A DNA stretch of 64,000 nucleotides from Actibacterium sp. MT2.3-13A. GTDB lineage: Bacteria; Pseudomonadota; Alphaproteobacteria; Rhodobacterales; Rhodobacteraceae. The stretch lies in contig NZ_JAGSOU010000002.1 in NCBI RefSeq assembly GCF_018139985.1, positions 124,001 to 188,000 of the forward strand, given 5' to 3'. Positions within the stretch are counted from its first letter, which is position 1. Every line of letters begins with the position of its first letter. A program made the translations under genes and the position numbers. The notes below the pieces were generated by a model that was not told the DNA's origin, made no database searches, and saw nothing but the letters and a program-made list of their open reading frames with translations. Of the stretch, positions 22,595 through 31,649 are shown one piece after another.

Positions 22595-23770
22595 TTATGT
22601 CTTTTTCCGCCCGCGGATCACCTTCGCGGCCTCCTCCCGGGCGAGATGGTCAAACTGCAGAACGGTATCAAGGGTGATCTCGGCAGTATTAAGGCGGTTT
22701 TCGCGCGAAACCCGGTCAAGGACGGCCGCCACCACCTCGGCCATTTGCAGGAACCCGATCTCGCCGGCGATGAAGGCGTCGAGGGCGCGCTCCTTGGCGG
22801 CGTTGAACACCGCGCCGGCCAGACCGCCCGTCTCCATCACCTGCCGCGCCAGCCGCAGCGCGGGGTAGCGCGCCGGGTCGGGCGCGGCGAAATTGAGCTG
22901 GCCGATCGCGGCCAGATCCAGCCGCGCCACCGGCAGCTCGGCGCGTTCAGGCCAGTTCAGCGCGTAGCCGATGGCATGGCGCATGTCGGGCGCGCCGAGA
23001 TGCGCCATCAGCGCCCCGTCGCGGAACCCCACCAGCGCGTGCACCAGGGATTCGGGATGCACCAGAACCTCGATCTTCTCCGGCGCGATGCCGAAGAATT
23101 CGTGCGTCTCGATCACTTCCAGCGCCTTGTTGAACATCGAGGCGCTGTCGATGGTGATGCGCTGGCCCATCGCCCAGTTGGGATGGGTCGCGGCCTGTTC
23201 GGGCGTGGCAGATGCCAGCGCCGCCAGCGGCCAGTCGCGGAACGCCCCGCCCGAGGCGGTGATCACGATCCGCTCCACCGCTGCGATGTCCTCGCCCGCC
23301 AGCGCCTGGAACACCGCCGAATGCTCGCTGTCCACCGGCAGGATGCGCGCGCCGTGCCGGCGCGCGGTCGCCATCAGCAGCGGCCCCGCGGTGACCAGGC
23401 TTTCCTTGTTGGCCAGCGCCAGCGTAGTGCCCTGCTCCAGCGCCTTCAGCCCCGGCATCAGCCCCGCCGCGCCAACGATCGCGGACATGATCCAGTCGGC
23501 GGGCCGCGTGGCGGCCTCAAGCAGCGCCTCGGGCCCGGCGGCGACCTCGGTCGGGGTCCCGGCCAGCGCATCCTTCAGATCGGCGTAGCAGTCTGGATAG
23601 GCGGTCACCGCCAGCCCGGCGTTCAGCGCGCGGGCCTGTTCGGCCAGCCGCGCGACGTTGCGTCCGCCGCTCAGCGCCACCACCTCGAAATCGCCGGGGC
23701 GGCGCGCGATCAGATCGACCGTGTTCTCCCCGATCGAGCCGGTGGAGCCGAAGATCGTCACCCGTCGCAT
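22595..23770 (-). CDS. dxr: 1-deoxy-D-xylulose 5-phosphate reductoisomerase
   Basis: Dxr converts DXP to MEP with NADPH, the first committed step of the non-mevalonate isoprenoid pathway. The 391 residues contain the NADPH loop GSTGSIGENT, the substrate loop ASGGAFRDW, the metal-binding DSEHSAVFQ and the conserved NWAMGQRITIDSASMFNKALE. It ends with the basic RGRKKT. It starts four bases after cdsA ends and precedes rseP. Its product supplies undecaprenyl diphosphate made by the upstream gene uppS. Confidence 0.97.
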   Translation of the reverse strand: MRRVTIFGSTGSIGENTVDLIARRPGDFEVVALSGGRNVARLAEQARALNAGLAVTAYPDCYADLKDALAGTPTEVAAGPEALLEAATRPADWIMSAIVGAAGLMPGLKALEQGTTLALANKESLVTAGPLLMATARRHGARILPVDSEHSAVFQALAGEDIAAVERIVITASGGAFRDWPLAALASATPEQAATHPNWAMGQRITIDSASMFNKALEVIETHEFFGIAPEKIEVLVHPESLVHALVGFRDGALMAHLGAPDMRHAIGYALNWPERAELPVARLDLAAIGQLNFAAPDPARYPALRLARQVMETGGLAGAVFNAAKERALDAFIAGEIGFLQMAEVVAAVLDRVSRENRLNTAEITLDTVLQFDHLAREEAAKVIRGRKKT

Positions 23771-23774
23771 CGTC

Positions 23775-24563
23775 TCAGAACCTCACCTCGGGCACATAGA
23801 CCAGTTGCGCCACCAGCAGCATCAGCAGCGCCGCGCCCAGCAGCCCGTCGAAGCGGTCGAACAGCCCGCCGTGGCCGGGGATCAGCGCCGAGCTGTCCTT
23901 GACCCCGCAGCGCCGCTTGATCGCGCTTTCGGCGATGTCGCCGGCCTGGCTGGCCATCGACAGCGCGACCGAAATCCACGGCAGGTCGCGCCCGGCATCG
24001 GTGAAGCCGAGGAACAGCACCCCGATCAGTGCCGCGCCAATCCAGCCCGCCACCGTGCCCGACCAGGTCTTCTTGGGGCTGACGCGGGGCCAGAATTTCG
24101 GCCCCCCGATGAAGCGCCCGGCGAAATAGCCCAGCACGTCGGTGGCGATCACCACCAGCACCAGCCACAACAGCCACACCACGCCATATTGATCGCGGAA
24201 CCCGGCAAGGCCGTAGCCCGCCACCAGGATCCCCAGCGCGAACAGGCCGAACAGCAGCCGCTCGCGTTTCAGCAGCGCGCCGCCCACCAGCGGCGTGGCG
24301 GCCAGCAGCGGAAAGGCGAACATGCCGGGCAAGGCGCTGGCCAGCAGCACCGCGGCGCCGCCCAGAAGCCCCAGTTGCAGCGCCTCCGACCGCTTTTGCG
24401 GGGCGATCATGCGCGCGAGTTCCCAGATCATCAGGCCGCAGACCGCCGCGGCCAGCGACGTGAACCATGGCCCGCCGAGCCAGATCGTCAGCACGCCGAG
24501 CCCCGCCATCGCGGCGCCCGAGACGAGCCGCTGGTTCAGGTCACTCCACCGCCCCTGCGCCAT
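23775..24563 (-). CDS. cdsA: Phosphatidate cytidylyltransferase
   Basis: CdsA makes CDP-diacylglycerol from CTP and phosphatidic acid, the branch point for all phospholipids. The 262-residue protein has about seven hydrophobic segments and the family signature near the end: SAIKRRCGVKDSSALIPG followed by HGGLFDRFDG. The start at 24563 shares one base with the uppS stop. The N-terminal SDLNQRLVSGAAM is typical for the family. Confidence 0.95.
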   Translation of the reverse strand: MAQGRWSDLNQRLVSGAAMAGLGVLTIWLGGPWFTSLAAAVCGLMIWELARMIAPQKRSEALQLGLLGGAAVLLASALPGMFAFPLLAATPLVGGALLKRERLLFGLFALGILVAGYGLAGFRDQYGVVWLLWLVLVVIATDVLGYFAGRFIGGPKFWPRVSPKKTWSGTVAGWIGAALIGVLFLGFTDAGRDLPWISVALSMASQAGDIAESAIKRRCGVKDSSALIPGHGGLFDRFDGLLGAALLMLLVAQLVYVPEVRF

Positions 24564-25288
24564 CAGGCCTTCACCGCGCCAAAGCGCCGCTCGCGGCCGG
24601 CGAAGCGGCCGAGGATCTCGGCAAAGATCTCGGCCGTGAAATCGGGCCACAGGACCGGCGTGAATTCGTATTCCGCATAGGCCGACTGCCACAGCAGGAA
24701 GTTGGAGATGCGCGCCTCGCCGCTGGTGCGGATCACCAGGTCGGGATCGGGCAGCACGCAGGTGTCGAGAAAGCGCGTCAGCGTCGTCTCGTCCACCGAT
24801 TCCGGGTCAAGCCGGCCTGCCGCCACCTCGCGCGCCAGCCGCTTGGTGGCGCGCGCCACCTCGTCGCGGCCGCCGTAGTTCAGCGCGATGGTCAGATGCA
24901 CCCGGTCATTGCCCGCGGTCAGCGTCTCCAGATGATCCATCAGCGCCACCAGCTTGGGCTCCAGCCGCTCGCGGTCGCCGATGAAGCGCACCCTCACCCC
25001 CTCGGCCAGCAGCGCCTGCGCCTCTTTCTGGATGTAGAGGCGGAACAGGGTCATCAGGCCGGCCACCTCGGCCTGGGTGCGTTTCCAGTTCTCGGTGGAG
25101 AAGGCGAAGATCGTCAGGTAGCGCACACCGAGGTCGGGACAGGCGCGCACGATCTCGCGCACCCTCTTGGCGCCGGCCTGGTGGCCAAACAGCCGCGGGC
25201 GGCCGCGCTGCTGCGCCCACCGCCCGTTGCCATCCATGATGATCGCCACATGGGCCGGCCCGCCCGCCTGGGATTTGGTCTCGGCCAA
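24563..25288 (-). CDS. uppS: Undecaprenyl diphosphate synthase (cis-prenyltransferase)
   Basis: UppS extends farnesyl diphosphate with eight cis isoprene units to the lipid carrier for cell wall and LPS sugars. The 241 residues show HVAIIMDGNGRWA with the catalytic Asp, FAFSTENWKR, ALNYGGRDE and DLVIRTSGEARISNFLLWQS. The start is difficult. I chose the TTG at 25288 because AAAGGGG lies five to six bases upstream. Another TTG at 25318 overlaps the frr stop and would add ten residues, but it has no ribosome site. Confidence 0.94.
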   Translation of the reverse strand: MAETKSQAGGPAHVAIIMDGNGRWAQQRGRPRLFGHQAGAKRVREIVRACPDLGVRYLTIFAFSTENWKRTQAEVAGLMTLFRLYIQKEAQALLAEGVRVRFIGDRERLEPKLVALMDHLETLTAGNDRVHLTIALNYGGRDEVARATKRLAREVAAGRLDPESVDETTLTRFLDTCVLPDPDLVIRTSGEARISNFLLWQSAYAEYEFTPVLWPDFTAEIFAEILGRFAGRERRFGAVKA

Positions 25289-25314
25289 GGGTGCCCCTTT
25301 CGCGATCACGCAGG

Positions 25315-25881
25315 TCAAACCTGCATGATCTCCTTCTGTTTGTGCTCAAGCGCCTTGTCGACCTCGGCGATATAGCGGTCGGTCAGCTCCTGCACCTCGT
25401 CGTGCCAGATCTTGTGATCGTCTTCGCTCATGCCGGCGGCCTTGGCCTTTTTCAGCTGTTCCATCCCGTCGCGGCGGACGTTGCGGATGGCGACGCGGCC
25501 CTGTTCGGCATATTGGCCGGCGACCTTGGTCAGTTCGCGGCGGCGCTCCTCGTTCAGCTCGGGGATCGGCAGCATGATGATGGTGCCGTTGAGCTGCGGG
25601 TTGATGCCCAGCCCGCTTTCGCGGATCGCCTTCTCGACCTTGCCGACCATTGCCTTGTCCCAGACGTTGATCGTGACCATGCGCGGCTCGGGCACGTTGA
25701 CGGTGCCGACCTGGTTGATCGGGGTGCGCTGGCCATAGGCCTCGACCATGACCGGCTCCAGCATCGAGGCCGAGGCCCGGCCCGTTCGCAGCGAGGCGAA
25801 TTCCGTCTTCAACGCCGCCATGGCGCCGTCCATCCGGCGTTTCAGGTCATCGAGGTCGATCTCAAGCTCTTCGTCTGCCAT
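25315..25881 (-). CDS. frr: Ribosome recycling factor
   Basis: RRF splits post-termination ribosomes together with EF-G. The 188-residue length is standard. Recognisable segments are [20 protein letters not shown], the [21 protein letters not shown] hinge and beta region (given here across its conserved part), and the C-terminal three-helix [19 protein letters not shown] with [11 protein letters not shown]. The ATG at 25881 gives the expected N-terminus; an upstream in-frame extension of 19 residues is not supported. A hairpin lies between pyrH and frr. Confidence 0.97.
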   Translation of the reverse strand: MADEELEIDLDDLKRRMDGAMAALKTEFASLRTGRASASMLEPVMVEAYGQRTPINQVGTVNVPEPRMVTINVWDKAMVGKVEKAIRESGLGINPQLNGTIIMLPIPELNEERRRELTKVAGQYAEQGRVAIRNVRRDGMEQLKKAKAAGMSEDDHKIWHDEVQELTDRYIAEVDKALEHKQKEIMQV

Positions 25882-25930
25882 TGTCAGTCTCTCTTGTTCT
25901 TGCGCGGGCCGCGCGGCCCCGGTTGCCTTG

Positions 25931-25960
25931 CTATACAATCAACCATGCACGATTGTATAG
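25931..25960 (-). other. Perfect AT-rich hairpin spanning the pyrH stop codon
   Basis: CTATACAATC (25931-25940) and GATTGTATAG (25951-25960) are a perfect 10-bp inverted repeat with a 10-base loop. The arms are only 30% GC in a strongly GC-rich region. The pyrH stop (25939-25941) lies within it, so it forms in the mRNA between pyrH and frr. No T run follows, so it is not a plain terminator. It may be a processing, attenuation or protein-binding site. Confidence 0.6.
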
Positions 25961-26676
25961 GTGCCTTGCCCGGCGAGGATCCCGCGGAACCCGCCCGGCT
26001 CGTCCAGCGAGAACACGATGATCGGCAGGTTGTTGTCGCGCGCCAGCGCGATCGCCGAGGCATCCATGACCGCGAGGTGCTTTTGCAGCACGTCGTCATA
26101 GGTGATGTCGTCGAAGCGCTTGGCGTCGGCGTGTTTCGCCGGGTCCTTGTCGTAGACGCCGTCGACCTTGGTGCCCTTGAAGATCGCCTCGCAGGCCATT
26201 TCGTTGGCGCGCAGGGTGGCGGCGGTGTCGGTGGTGAAATAGGGGTTGCCGGTGCCGGCGGCAAAGATGCAGACCCGGCCCTTTTCCAGGTGGCGCACGG
26301 CGCGGCGGCGGATATAGGGCTCGGCCACCTCGTCCATGCGGATGGCCGAGATCACCCGGCAGAACACGCCCAGCCCCTCAAGCGCCGACTGCATGGCCAG
26401 CGCGTTCATCACGGTCGCCAGCATCCCCATGTAATCGGCGGTGGTGCGCTCCATCCCCTGCGCGCTGCCCTGCAGCCCGCGGAAGATGTTGCCGCCGCCG
26501 ATCACCATGCAGATCTCGACGCCGAGATCATGGACCGATTTCACCTCGCGGGCGATACGCTGGACGGTGGGCGGATGCAGGCCGAAGCCCTGATCACCCA
26601 TCAGCGCCTCGCCCGAGATTTTCAGAAGCACACGCTTGTAGGCGGGCGCCGGTTGATTGGCAGTGCCGTCGCTCAT
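25939..26676 (-). CDS. pyrH: Uridylate kinase
   Basis: PyrH phosphorylates UMP to UDP; bacterial PyrH is a hexamer of the amino-acid kinase family, regulated by GTP and UTP. The 245-residue product starts [19 protein letters not shown], followed by the phosphate-binding [27 protein letters not shown] and [11 protein letters not shown]. The ATG at 26676 is chosen over a longer frame, whose extra residues do not look coding. It opens the long pyrH-to-lpxB run; rpsB and tsf, often upstream, are absent and miaA is divergent instead. Confidence 0.97.
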   Translation of the reverse strand: MSDGTANQPAPAYKRVLLKISGEALMGDQGFGLHPPTVQRIAREVKSVHDLGVEICMVIGGGNIFRGLQGSAQGMERTTADYMGMLATVMNALAMQSALEGLGVFCRVISAIRMDEVAEPYIRRRAVRHLEKGRVCIFAAGTGNPYFTTDTAATLRANEMACEAIFKGTKVDGVYDKDPAKHADAKRFDDITYDDVLQKHLAVMDASAIALARDNNLPIIVFSLDEPGGFRGILAGQGTYTIVHG

Positions 26677-26765
26677 AGTTAGTTCCCCGGTCCGGTTGTT
26701 CTGGCTTGCGCGCAAAATGTCGGAAAAGGGCCAGAGGTTCAACGGCGAACAGGCACCGAAGCAGT

Positions 26766-27638
26766 ATGGATATCACCACCCTCGACCCCGCCCGCCCGGT
26801 TCTGATCGCCGGGCCCACCGCCAGCGGCAAGTCCGGGCTTGCCCTGCGCATCGCCGAGGAACAGGGCGGCGTGATCGTGAATGCCGATGCATTGCAGGTG
26901 TTTGCCAACTGGCGGGTGCTGACCGCGCGCCCCTCGAAGGCGGACGAGGCGCGCGCGCCGCATGCCCTCTACGGGCATGTGCCGTGGGATGGCGATTATT
27001 CCGTCGGCCACTGGCTGCGCGAGGTGGCGCCGCTGCTGCGCGTCGGCGCGCGCCCGATCATCGTCGGCGGCACCGGGCTCTATTTCACCGCGCTCACCGA
27101 AGGGCTGGCCGAGATTCCCGCCACCCCGCCCGAGATCCGCGCCGAGGCCGACCGCCGCCGCGCGGCGGAGGGGCACGCGGCCCTGCTGGCCGAACTGGAT
27201 GCGCAGACCCGCGCCCGCGTCGACACCCTGAACCCGATGCGCGTGCAGCGCGCCTGGGAGGTGTTGCGCGCCACCGGGCGCGGCCTGGCCGCCTGGCAGG
27301 ACGACACCGGGCCGGCGCTGCTGCCGCTCGACCGGGCGCAGGCGCTGGTGCTGGAGGCCGGCCGCGACTGGCTGGCGGAACGCATCGACCGCCGCTTCGA
27401 CATGATGCTGGCCGAGGGCGCGCTGGAGGAGGCCCGCGCCAACCTCGCGCATTGGGACCCCGCCCTGCTGTCGATGAAAGCCATCGGCGCGCCCGAGCTG
27501 ATCGCCCATCTGAAGGGCGAGATGACGCTCGAGGAAGCCCGCGCCGCCGCCCAGGCCGCCTCGCGGCAATACGCCAAGCGGCAGCGCACCTGGTTCCGCT
27601 CCAAGATGCGCGCGTGGCGCTGGATCGCGGCCGGATAA
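26766..27638 (+). CDS. miaA: tRNA dimethylallyltransferase
   Basis: MiaA adds a dimethylallyl group to N6 of A37 in tRNAs that read UNN codons. The 290-residue protein has the P-loop [20 protein letters not shown] (substrate Asp), the PHALYGH and [10 protein letters not shown] motifs, and [15 protein letters not shown], followed by the [12 protein letters not shown] tRNA-binding segment. The start is the ATG at 26766. It is divergent from pyrH with a shared 89-base promoter region. The dimethylallyl donor comes from the isoprenoid pathway whose dxr lies nearby. Confidence 0.96.
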   Translation: MDITTLDPARPVLIAGPTASGKSGLALRIAEEQGGVIVNADALQVFANWRVLTARPSKADEARAPHALYGHVPWDGDYSVGHWLREVAPLLRVGARPIIVGGTGLYFTALTEGLAEIPATPPEIRAEADRRRAAEGHAALLAELDAQTRARVDTLNPMRVQRAWEVLRATGRGLAAWQDDTGPALLPLDRAQALVLEAGRDWLAERIDRRFDMMLAEGALEEARANLAHWDPALLSMKAIGAPELIAHLKGEMTLEEARAAAQAASRQYAKRQRTWFRSKMRAWRWIAAG

Positions 27639-27704
27639 CCCGCGCCGCGCCCGCTCCACCCGGACACCGAGCCGATTTCCGCGCGGAACTGCACTTTTCG
27701 AACA

Positions 27705-27728
27705 TTTTTGTTTACGCAGGACAATCGA
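27705..27728 (+). promoter_or_regulatory. Candidate AraC-regulator site upstream of the araC-type gene
   Basis: TTTTTGTT (27705-27712), then GCAG (27716-27719), then ACAATCG form an AT-rich block in otherwise GC-rich DNA. A block with the same TTTTTGTT and GCAG parts lies before the ABC transporter operon (28610-28625). The match suggests that the neighbouring AraC-family protein binds both. Confidence 0.4.
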
Positions 27729-27778
27729 GCCGCATAGGGTTGCCCGACCTCGACAGCCCTTGCCGCCGGACCCTGCAC

Positions 27779-28564
27779 ATGAGCGATTCCGACCTGCGCC
27801 TGATCCCGATCCACCGCCTCGCCCAGGGCGGGCGCTGGCGGGTGGAGGCGATGCGCAGCTATTCGGTGGACCAGCTGTTGTGGTTCACCCGCGGCCAGGG
27901 CCGGATCACCGTTGCCGGCGTGACCCGCGGCTACGGCGCGCATAACGCGGTGTTCATCCCGGCCGGCACCATGCACGGCTTCGAGATGACGCCGCAGGTC
28001 TTCGGCACGGCGGTGTTCTTTTCCCGCGACCACGGGCTGCACCTGCCCGACACGCCGCGCCACCTGCGGATCCGCGACGCCATGGCCCAGGGCGAGATCA
28101 CCGGCATCCTCGAACAGCTCCAGCGCGAGGCCGACGCCGACCGCCCGGCGCGCCACCGCGCCATGCTCCATCTCTCCGGCCTGCTGGGCGTGTGGCTGGA
28201 GCGGCAATTGCTGACCAACGAGGACGCCATGGCCCCCTCGGACGCCGCCCGGAGGCTGGCGCGGCGCTACAGCGCGCTGGTCGAGCAGGAGTTCGGCACC
28301 GAGAAATCGGTCTCGGACTACGCGCAGGCGCTGGGCGTGACGCCGACCCACCTGACCCGGGTGTGCAAGGAGACCTGCGGGCGCACCGCCTCCGACTTCC
28401 TGGCAGACCGCAAGATCGCCGAGGCCCGCCGCCTGCTGGCCGACACCAGGCTGCCGGTCAAGCAGATCGCGGCGGGGCTGGGTTTCGCCTCGGCGGCCTA
28501 CTTCACCCGCGCCTTCCAGCAGCGCGCGGGCAAATCGCCGATGGCCTTCCGCCGCGCCGGTTGA
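27779..28564 (+). CDS. AraC-family transcriptional regulator
   Basis: The 261-residue protein has an N-terminal cupin-like sensor domain (about 15-90; IPAGTMHGFEMTP is the His-containing strand) and a C-terminal double helix-turn-helix (about 160-260). The latter has the AraC signature region VKQIAAGLGFASAAYFTRAF followed by RAGKSPMAFR. It probably senses a small carboxylic or sugar-like ligand and controls the ABC transporter genes downstream on the same strand, from which it is separated by its own terminator. The ligand is unknown. Confidence 0.88.
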   Translation: MSDSDLRLIPIHRLAQGGRWRVEAMRSYSVDQLLWFTRGQGRITVAGVTRGYGAHNAVFIPAGTMHGFEMTPQVFGTAVFFSRDHGLHLPDTPRHLRIRDAMAQGEITGILEQLQREADADRPARHRAMLHLSGLLGVWLERQLLTNEDAMAPSDAARRLARRYSALVEQEFGTEKSVSDYAQALGVTPTHLTRVCKETCGRTASDFLADRKIAEARRLLADTRLPVKQIAAGLGFASAAYFTRAFQQRAGKSPMAFRRAG

Positions 28565-28565
28565 C

Positions 28566-28587
28566 GCTTCGACAATCGAAGCTTTTG
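28566..28587 (+). terminator. Intrinsic terminator after the AraC gene
   Basis: GCTTCGA (28566-28572), loop CAA, TCGAAGC (28576-28582) and then TTTT form a compact terminator that begins two bases after the TGA. It separates the regulator from the transporter operon. Confidence 0.7.
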
Positions 28588-28603
28588 GTTGCGCTCCGGC
28601 GCG

Positions 28604-28631
28604 ATGTCGTTTTTGTTACAGGCAGATGTCG
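28604..28631 (+). promoter_or_regulatory. Candidate AraC-regulator site before the ABC operon
   Basis: ATGTCG occurs at 28604-28609 and 28626-28631, 22 bp apart (two helical turns), the arrangement typical of AraC-type direct-repeat half-sites. Between them lies TTTTTGTTACAGGCAG, sharing TTTTTGTT and GCAG with the region upstream of the regulator gene. It is about 180 bases before the substrate-binding protein start. Confidence 0.4.
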
Positions 28632-28808
28632 CATTCCAGCCGACGGCACGCCGCGCCGGCCGATCGACCCATGCGCGACTCGCGGGCCTGATGCGGCTAT
28701 ACTGGGAGCATTGTCTTTCCGGCCCGACCGCCGAGACCGCGGCAACCGGGCCGAGGAGCGGGGCTCCGACGCAGCAGAACCGTCACACCGTCTCACAGGG
28801 AGCAAGAC

Positions 28809-30470
28809 ATGAAGCATTCCACGATCAACGGCAAACCGCTGCACCCCGCAGTGAAGATGTATGCCGGGGAATTTCGGGCCGGCCTGCTCAGCCGCCGCGA
28901 ATTCCTGTCGCGCGCCACCGCGATGGGCGCCACCGCCGCCGCGGCCTACGCGCTGGGCGGGATCGACAGCCCCGCCGGCGCGGCGGGCTACGAACTGGCC
29001 ACGCCGAAGCAGGGCGGCACGCTGCGGATCCAGATGAACTGCCGCGAGCTGAAGGACCCGCGCACCTACGACTGGTCCGAGATCGCCAACGAGACCCGCG
29101 GCATCCTCGAATACCTCGTCGAGGTGCGCCGCGACGGAACGCTGCACGGTATGCTGCTGGAAAGCTGGGAGGCCAACGACAACGCCACCGAATACACGCT
29201 GAACCTGCGAAAGGGCGTCAAGTGGAACAACGGCGACGATTTCACCGCCGAGGACGTGGCCGCCAACATCATCGGCTGGTGCGATGAATCCGTCGAGGGC
29301 AACTCGATGACCGGGCGGGTGGGCACCCTGATCAAGGACGGCAAGGCCGCCCCCGGCGCGGTCGAGGTGGTGGACAGCCACACCGTCAAGGTCAAGCCGC
29401 TGACCCCGGACGGGACGCTGATGTTCGGCATGGCCGACTACCCCGCCGCGATCCAGCACCGCGACCTGATCGGCAGCTCGCTGGCCGATCACGGCGTGGG
29501 CACCGGCGCCTACAAGTTCGAGGAGTTCAAGGTCGGCGAAAAGATCGTGCTGGTCCGCAACGCCGGGCATGCCTACTGGGGCAATGCCTATCTCGACCGG
29601 ATCGAGTTCCTCGATTACGGCACCGACCCCTCGGCCTGGCTGGCCGGCGCCGACGCCGACGAGTTCGACGTGACCTACGAGACGGTATCCGATTTCATCG
29701 ACATCTTCGCCTCGATCGGCTGGATCGAAAGCGAGGTGGGCACCGCCGCCACCGTGGTCATCCGCCCCAACGCAGAAACCGAGGTGGGCGGCATCAAGCC
29801 CTACGCCGACAAGCGCGTGCGCCGGGCGCTGGCGCTGGCGGTGGACAACAACGTCCCGCTGGAGCTGGGCATCTCGGGCCGCGGCACGGTGTCGAACAAC
29901 AACTACCACGTCGCCAACGGTGTGCATCCCGACCATGCCGACATCCCCGCGCATGAAAAGAACGTCGAGGAGGCCCGCCGCCTGATGGAGGAGGCCGGAA
30001 TGATGGATTTCGAGCATGAACTGATCTCCATCGACGACGATTACCGCAAGAACACCACCGACGCCGTGGCGGCGCAGCTGCGCGACGCAGGCTTCAAGGT
30101 GAAGCGCACGGTGATGCCCGGCTCGACCTTCTGGAACGACTGGCAGAAATACGCCTTCTCCTCGACCAACTGGAACCACCGCGAGACCGGCATCCAGTTG
30201 CTGAATCTTGCCTACCGCTCGACCGCGGCGTGGAACGAGACCGGCTTCCGATCGGCCGAGTTCGACGCGCTGCTCGACGAGGCGACCGCCATCGCCGACA
30301 GCGCGACGCGGCGCGAGGTCATGGCCCGCCTGGAGCAGATGATGGTCGACGAGGGCGTGGCGATCATCCCCTACTGGCGCTCGCTCTTCCGCCATTACAA
30401 GGAGGGCGTGGTCAACGCCGAGATGCATCCGAAGTTCGAGATCAACGTTCACCATCTGGGCTGGGCCTGA
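28809..30470 (+). CDS. ABC transporter substrate-binding protein, peptide/oligosaccharide type (family 5)
   Basis: This 553-residue periplasmic solute-binding protein of the DppA/OppA family has a leader like a Tat signal ([19 protein letters not shown], with Arg-Arg), then the family start [13 protein letters not shown] and the signature region [20 protein letters not shown]. It lacks the simple Sec leader of OppA. Substrates of this family include di- and oligopeptides, opines, nickel-chelates and oligosaccharides; the sequence does not decide among them. It heads a four-gene operon with two permeases and a double ATPase. Confidence 0.92.
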   Translation: MKHSTINGKPLHPAVKMYAGEFRAGLLSRREFLSRATAMGATAAAAYALGGIDSPAGAAGYELATPKQGGTLRIQMNCRELKDPRTYDWSEIANETRGILEYLVEVRRDGTLHGMLLESWEANDNATEYTLNLRKGVKWNNGDDFTAEDVAANIIGWCDESVEGNSMTGRVGTLIKDGKAAPGAVEVVDSHTVKVKPLTPDGTLMFGMADYPAAIQHRDLIGSSLADHGVGTGAYKFEEFKVGEKIVLVRNAGHAYWGNAYLDRIEFLDYGTDPSAWLAGADADEFDVTYETVSDFIDIFASIGWIESEVGTAATVVIRPNAETEVGGIKPYADKRVRRALALAVDNNVPLELGISGRGTVSNNNYHVANGVHPDHADIPAHEKNVEEARRLMEEAGMMDFEHELISIDDDYRKNTTDAVAAQLRDAGFKVKRTVMPGSTFWNDWQKYAFSSTNWNHRETGIQLLNLAYRSTAAWNETGFRSAEFDALLDEATAIADSATRREVMARLEQMMVDEGVAIIPYWRSLFRHYKEGVVNAEMHPKFEINVHHLGWA

Positions 30471-30474
30471 GCGC

Positions 30475-30509
30475 GCCGGGACGGCGCGCGTCGCGCGCGC
30501 CGTCCCGGC
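30475..30509 (+). other. Intercistronic 16-bp hairpin between binding protein and permease
   Basis: A perfect 16-bp inverted repeat (30475-30490 with 30494-30509) around a TCG loop begins five bases after the stop of the binding-protein gene. No T run follows. Such hairpins in transporter operons are known to stabilise the upstream mRNA so that the binding protein is made in excess over the permeases. Confidence 0.7.
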
Positions 30510-30583
30510 CCCTCCGGCGACAGCCGGCATGAACAACCGCAAGCCGCGCCCGATCCGGGCCGCGGCAAGCCACAGGGGAACAG

Positions 30584-31630
30584 ATGGGACCATTCATCCT
30601 CAAACGCCTCGGCGTGATGCTGCTGACCGCGCTGTGCATGACGCTGATCGTCTTTTTCCTGACCAACCTGCCGCCCAACCTCGAAAAACTGGCCAAGACG
30701 CAGCTCGGCGCCCGCATCACCGATGCGGAGGTGTCCAGCTGGCTGGAGCGCAACGGCTACGCCCAGCCGATGCTGGCGCGCTACGGCGAATGGCTCGGGG
30801 TGCTGCCGGGCTACACCTATGAGGCCGCGAACGGAACGCGGAGCGGCCGCTGCGCGCGCCTGGCCGGCGATGACGGGGCGATCCCGCGCCATTGCGGCGT
30901 GCTGCAGGGCGACTGGGGCTATTCCACCAAGTTCCGCGTCCCCGTGACGGAGCTGATCGGCGAACGCCTGGCCCGCACCGGCATGCTGATGTTCTGGGCC
31001 TTCGCGGTGATGGTGCCGATGGCGCTGATCATCGGGGTGGTGGCGGGGATGCGCGAGGGCTCAGCCACCGACCGGACGCTCTCGACCTTCGCCATCGCCT
31101 CGACCTCGACGCCGGAATATGTCTCCGGCGTGATCTTCGTGGTGATCTTCGCCTCTTCGATGGTCGGGCTGAAATGGTTCACCGGATCGGCGAAATCGGC
31201 GGTGGACGGCATCACCTTCGAAAACTTCACCCTGCCGGTGATCACCGTCGCGCTGTACGGCATGGGCTACATCGCGCGCATGACCCGGGCCTCGATGGCC
31301 GAGGTGATGACCGCGCAATACATCCGCACCGCCCGGCTGAAGGGCGTCAGTTTCCGCAACATCGTGCTGAAACACGCGCTGAGAAACGCCCTGATCGCGC
31401 CCTTCACCGTGATCATGCTGCAATTTCCCTGGCTGCTGACCGGCGTGGTGATCGTCGAGGCGCTGTTCGTCTATCCCGGCTTCGGCAACGCGCTGGTCGA
31501 GGGGGCGTCGAACAACGACATCGAGCTGCTGATGGCGGTCTCGGTGGTGGCGGTGGTGGTTGTGCTGGTCACACAGCTGATCTCCGACATCGGCTATGCG
31601 CTTCTCAATCCGCGCATCCGCGTCAACTGA
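30584..31630 (+). CDS. ABC transporter permease, DppB type
   Basis: The 348-residue inner-membrane permease has a first helix at residues 9-30 (LGVMLLTALCMTLIVFFL), a long periplasmic loop (about 31-120) with two cysteines, and five more helices in the second half. The coupling EAA-like loop RTARLKGVSFRNIVLKHALRNALIA is typical for DppB/OppB. It pairs with the next gene to form the channel. The binding protein gene lies 113 bases upstream across a hairpin; the next permease follows after about 20 bases. Confidence 0.92.
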   Translation: MGPFILKRLGVMLLTALCMTLIVFFLTNLPPNLEKLAKTQLGARITDAEVSSWLERNGYAQPMLARYGEWLGVLPGYTYEAANGTRSGRCARLAGDDGAIPRHCGVLQGDWGYSTKFRVPVTELIGERLARTGMLMFWAFAVMVPMALIIGVVAGMREGSATDRTLSTFAIASTSTPEYVSGVIFVVIFASSMVGLKWFTGSAKSAVDGITFENFTLPVITVALYGMGYIARMTRASMAEVMTAQYIRTARLKGVSFRNIVLKHALRNALIAPFTVIMLQFPWLLTGVVIVEALFVYPGFGNALVEGASNNDIELLMAVSVVAVVVVLVTQLISDIGYALLNPRIRVN

Positions 31631-31649
31631 GCGAAAGGGGAGCAGACGG

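Noticed and set aside
25289-25318. UppS starting at TTG 25318
   Set aside because: No ribosome site precedes it; a TTG at 25288 has AAAGGGG at a good distance.
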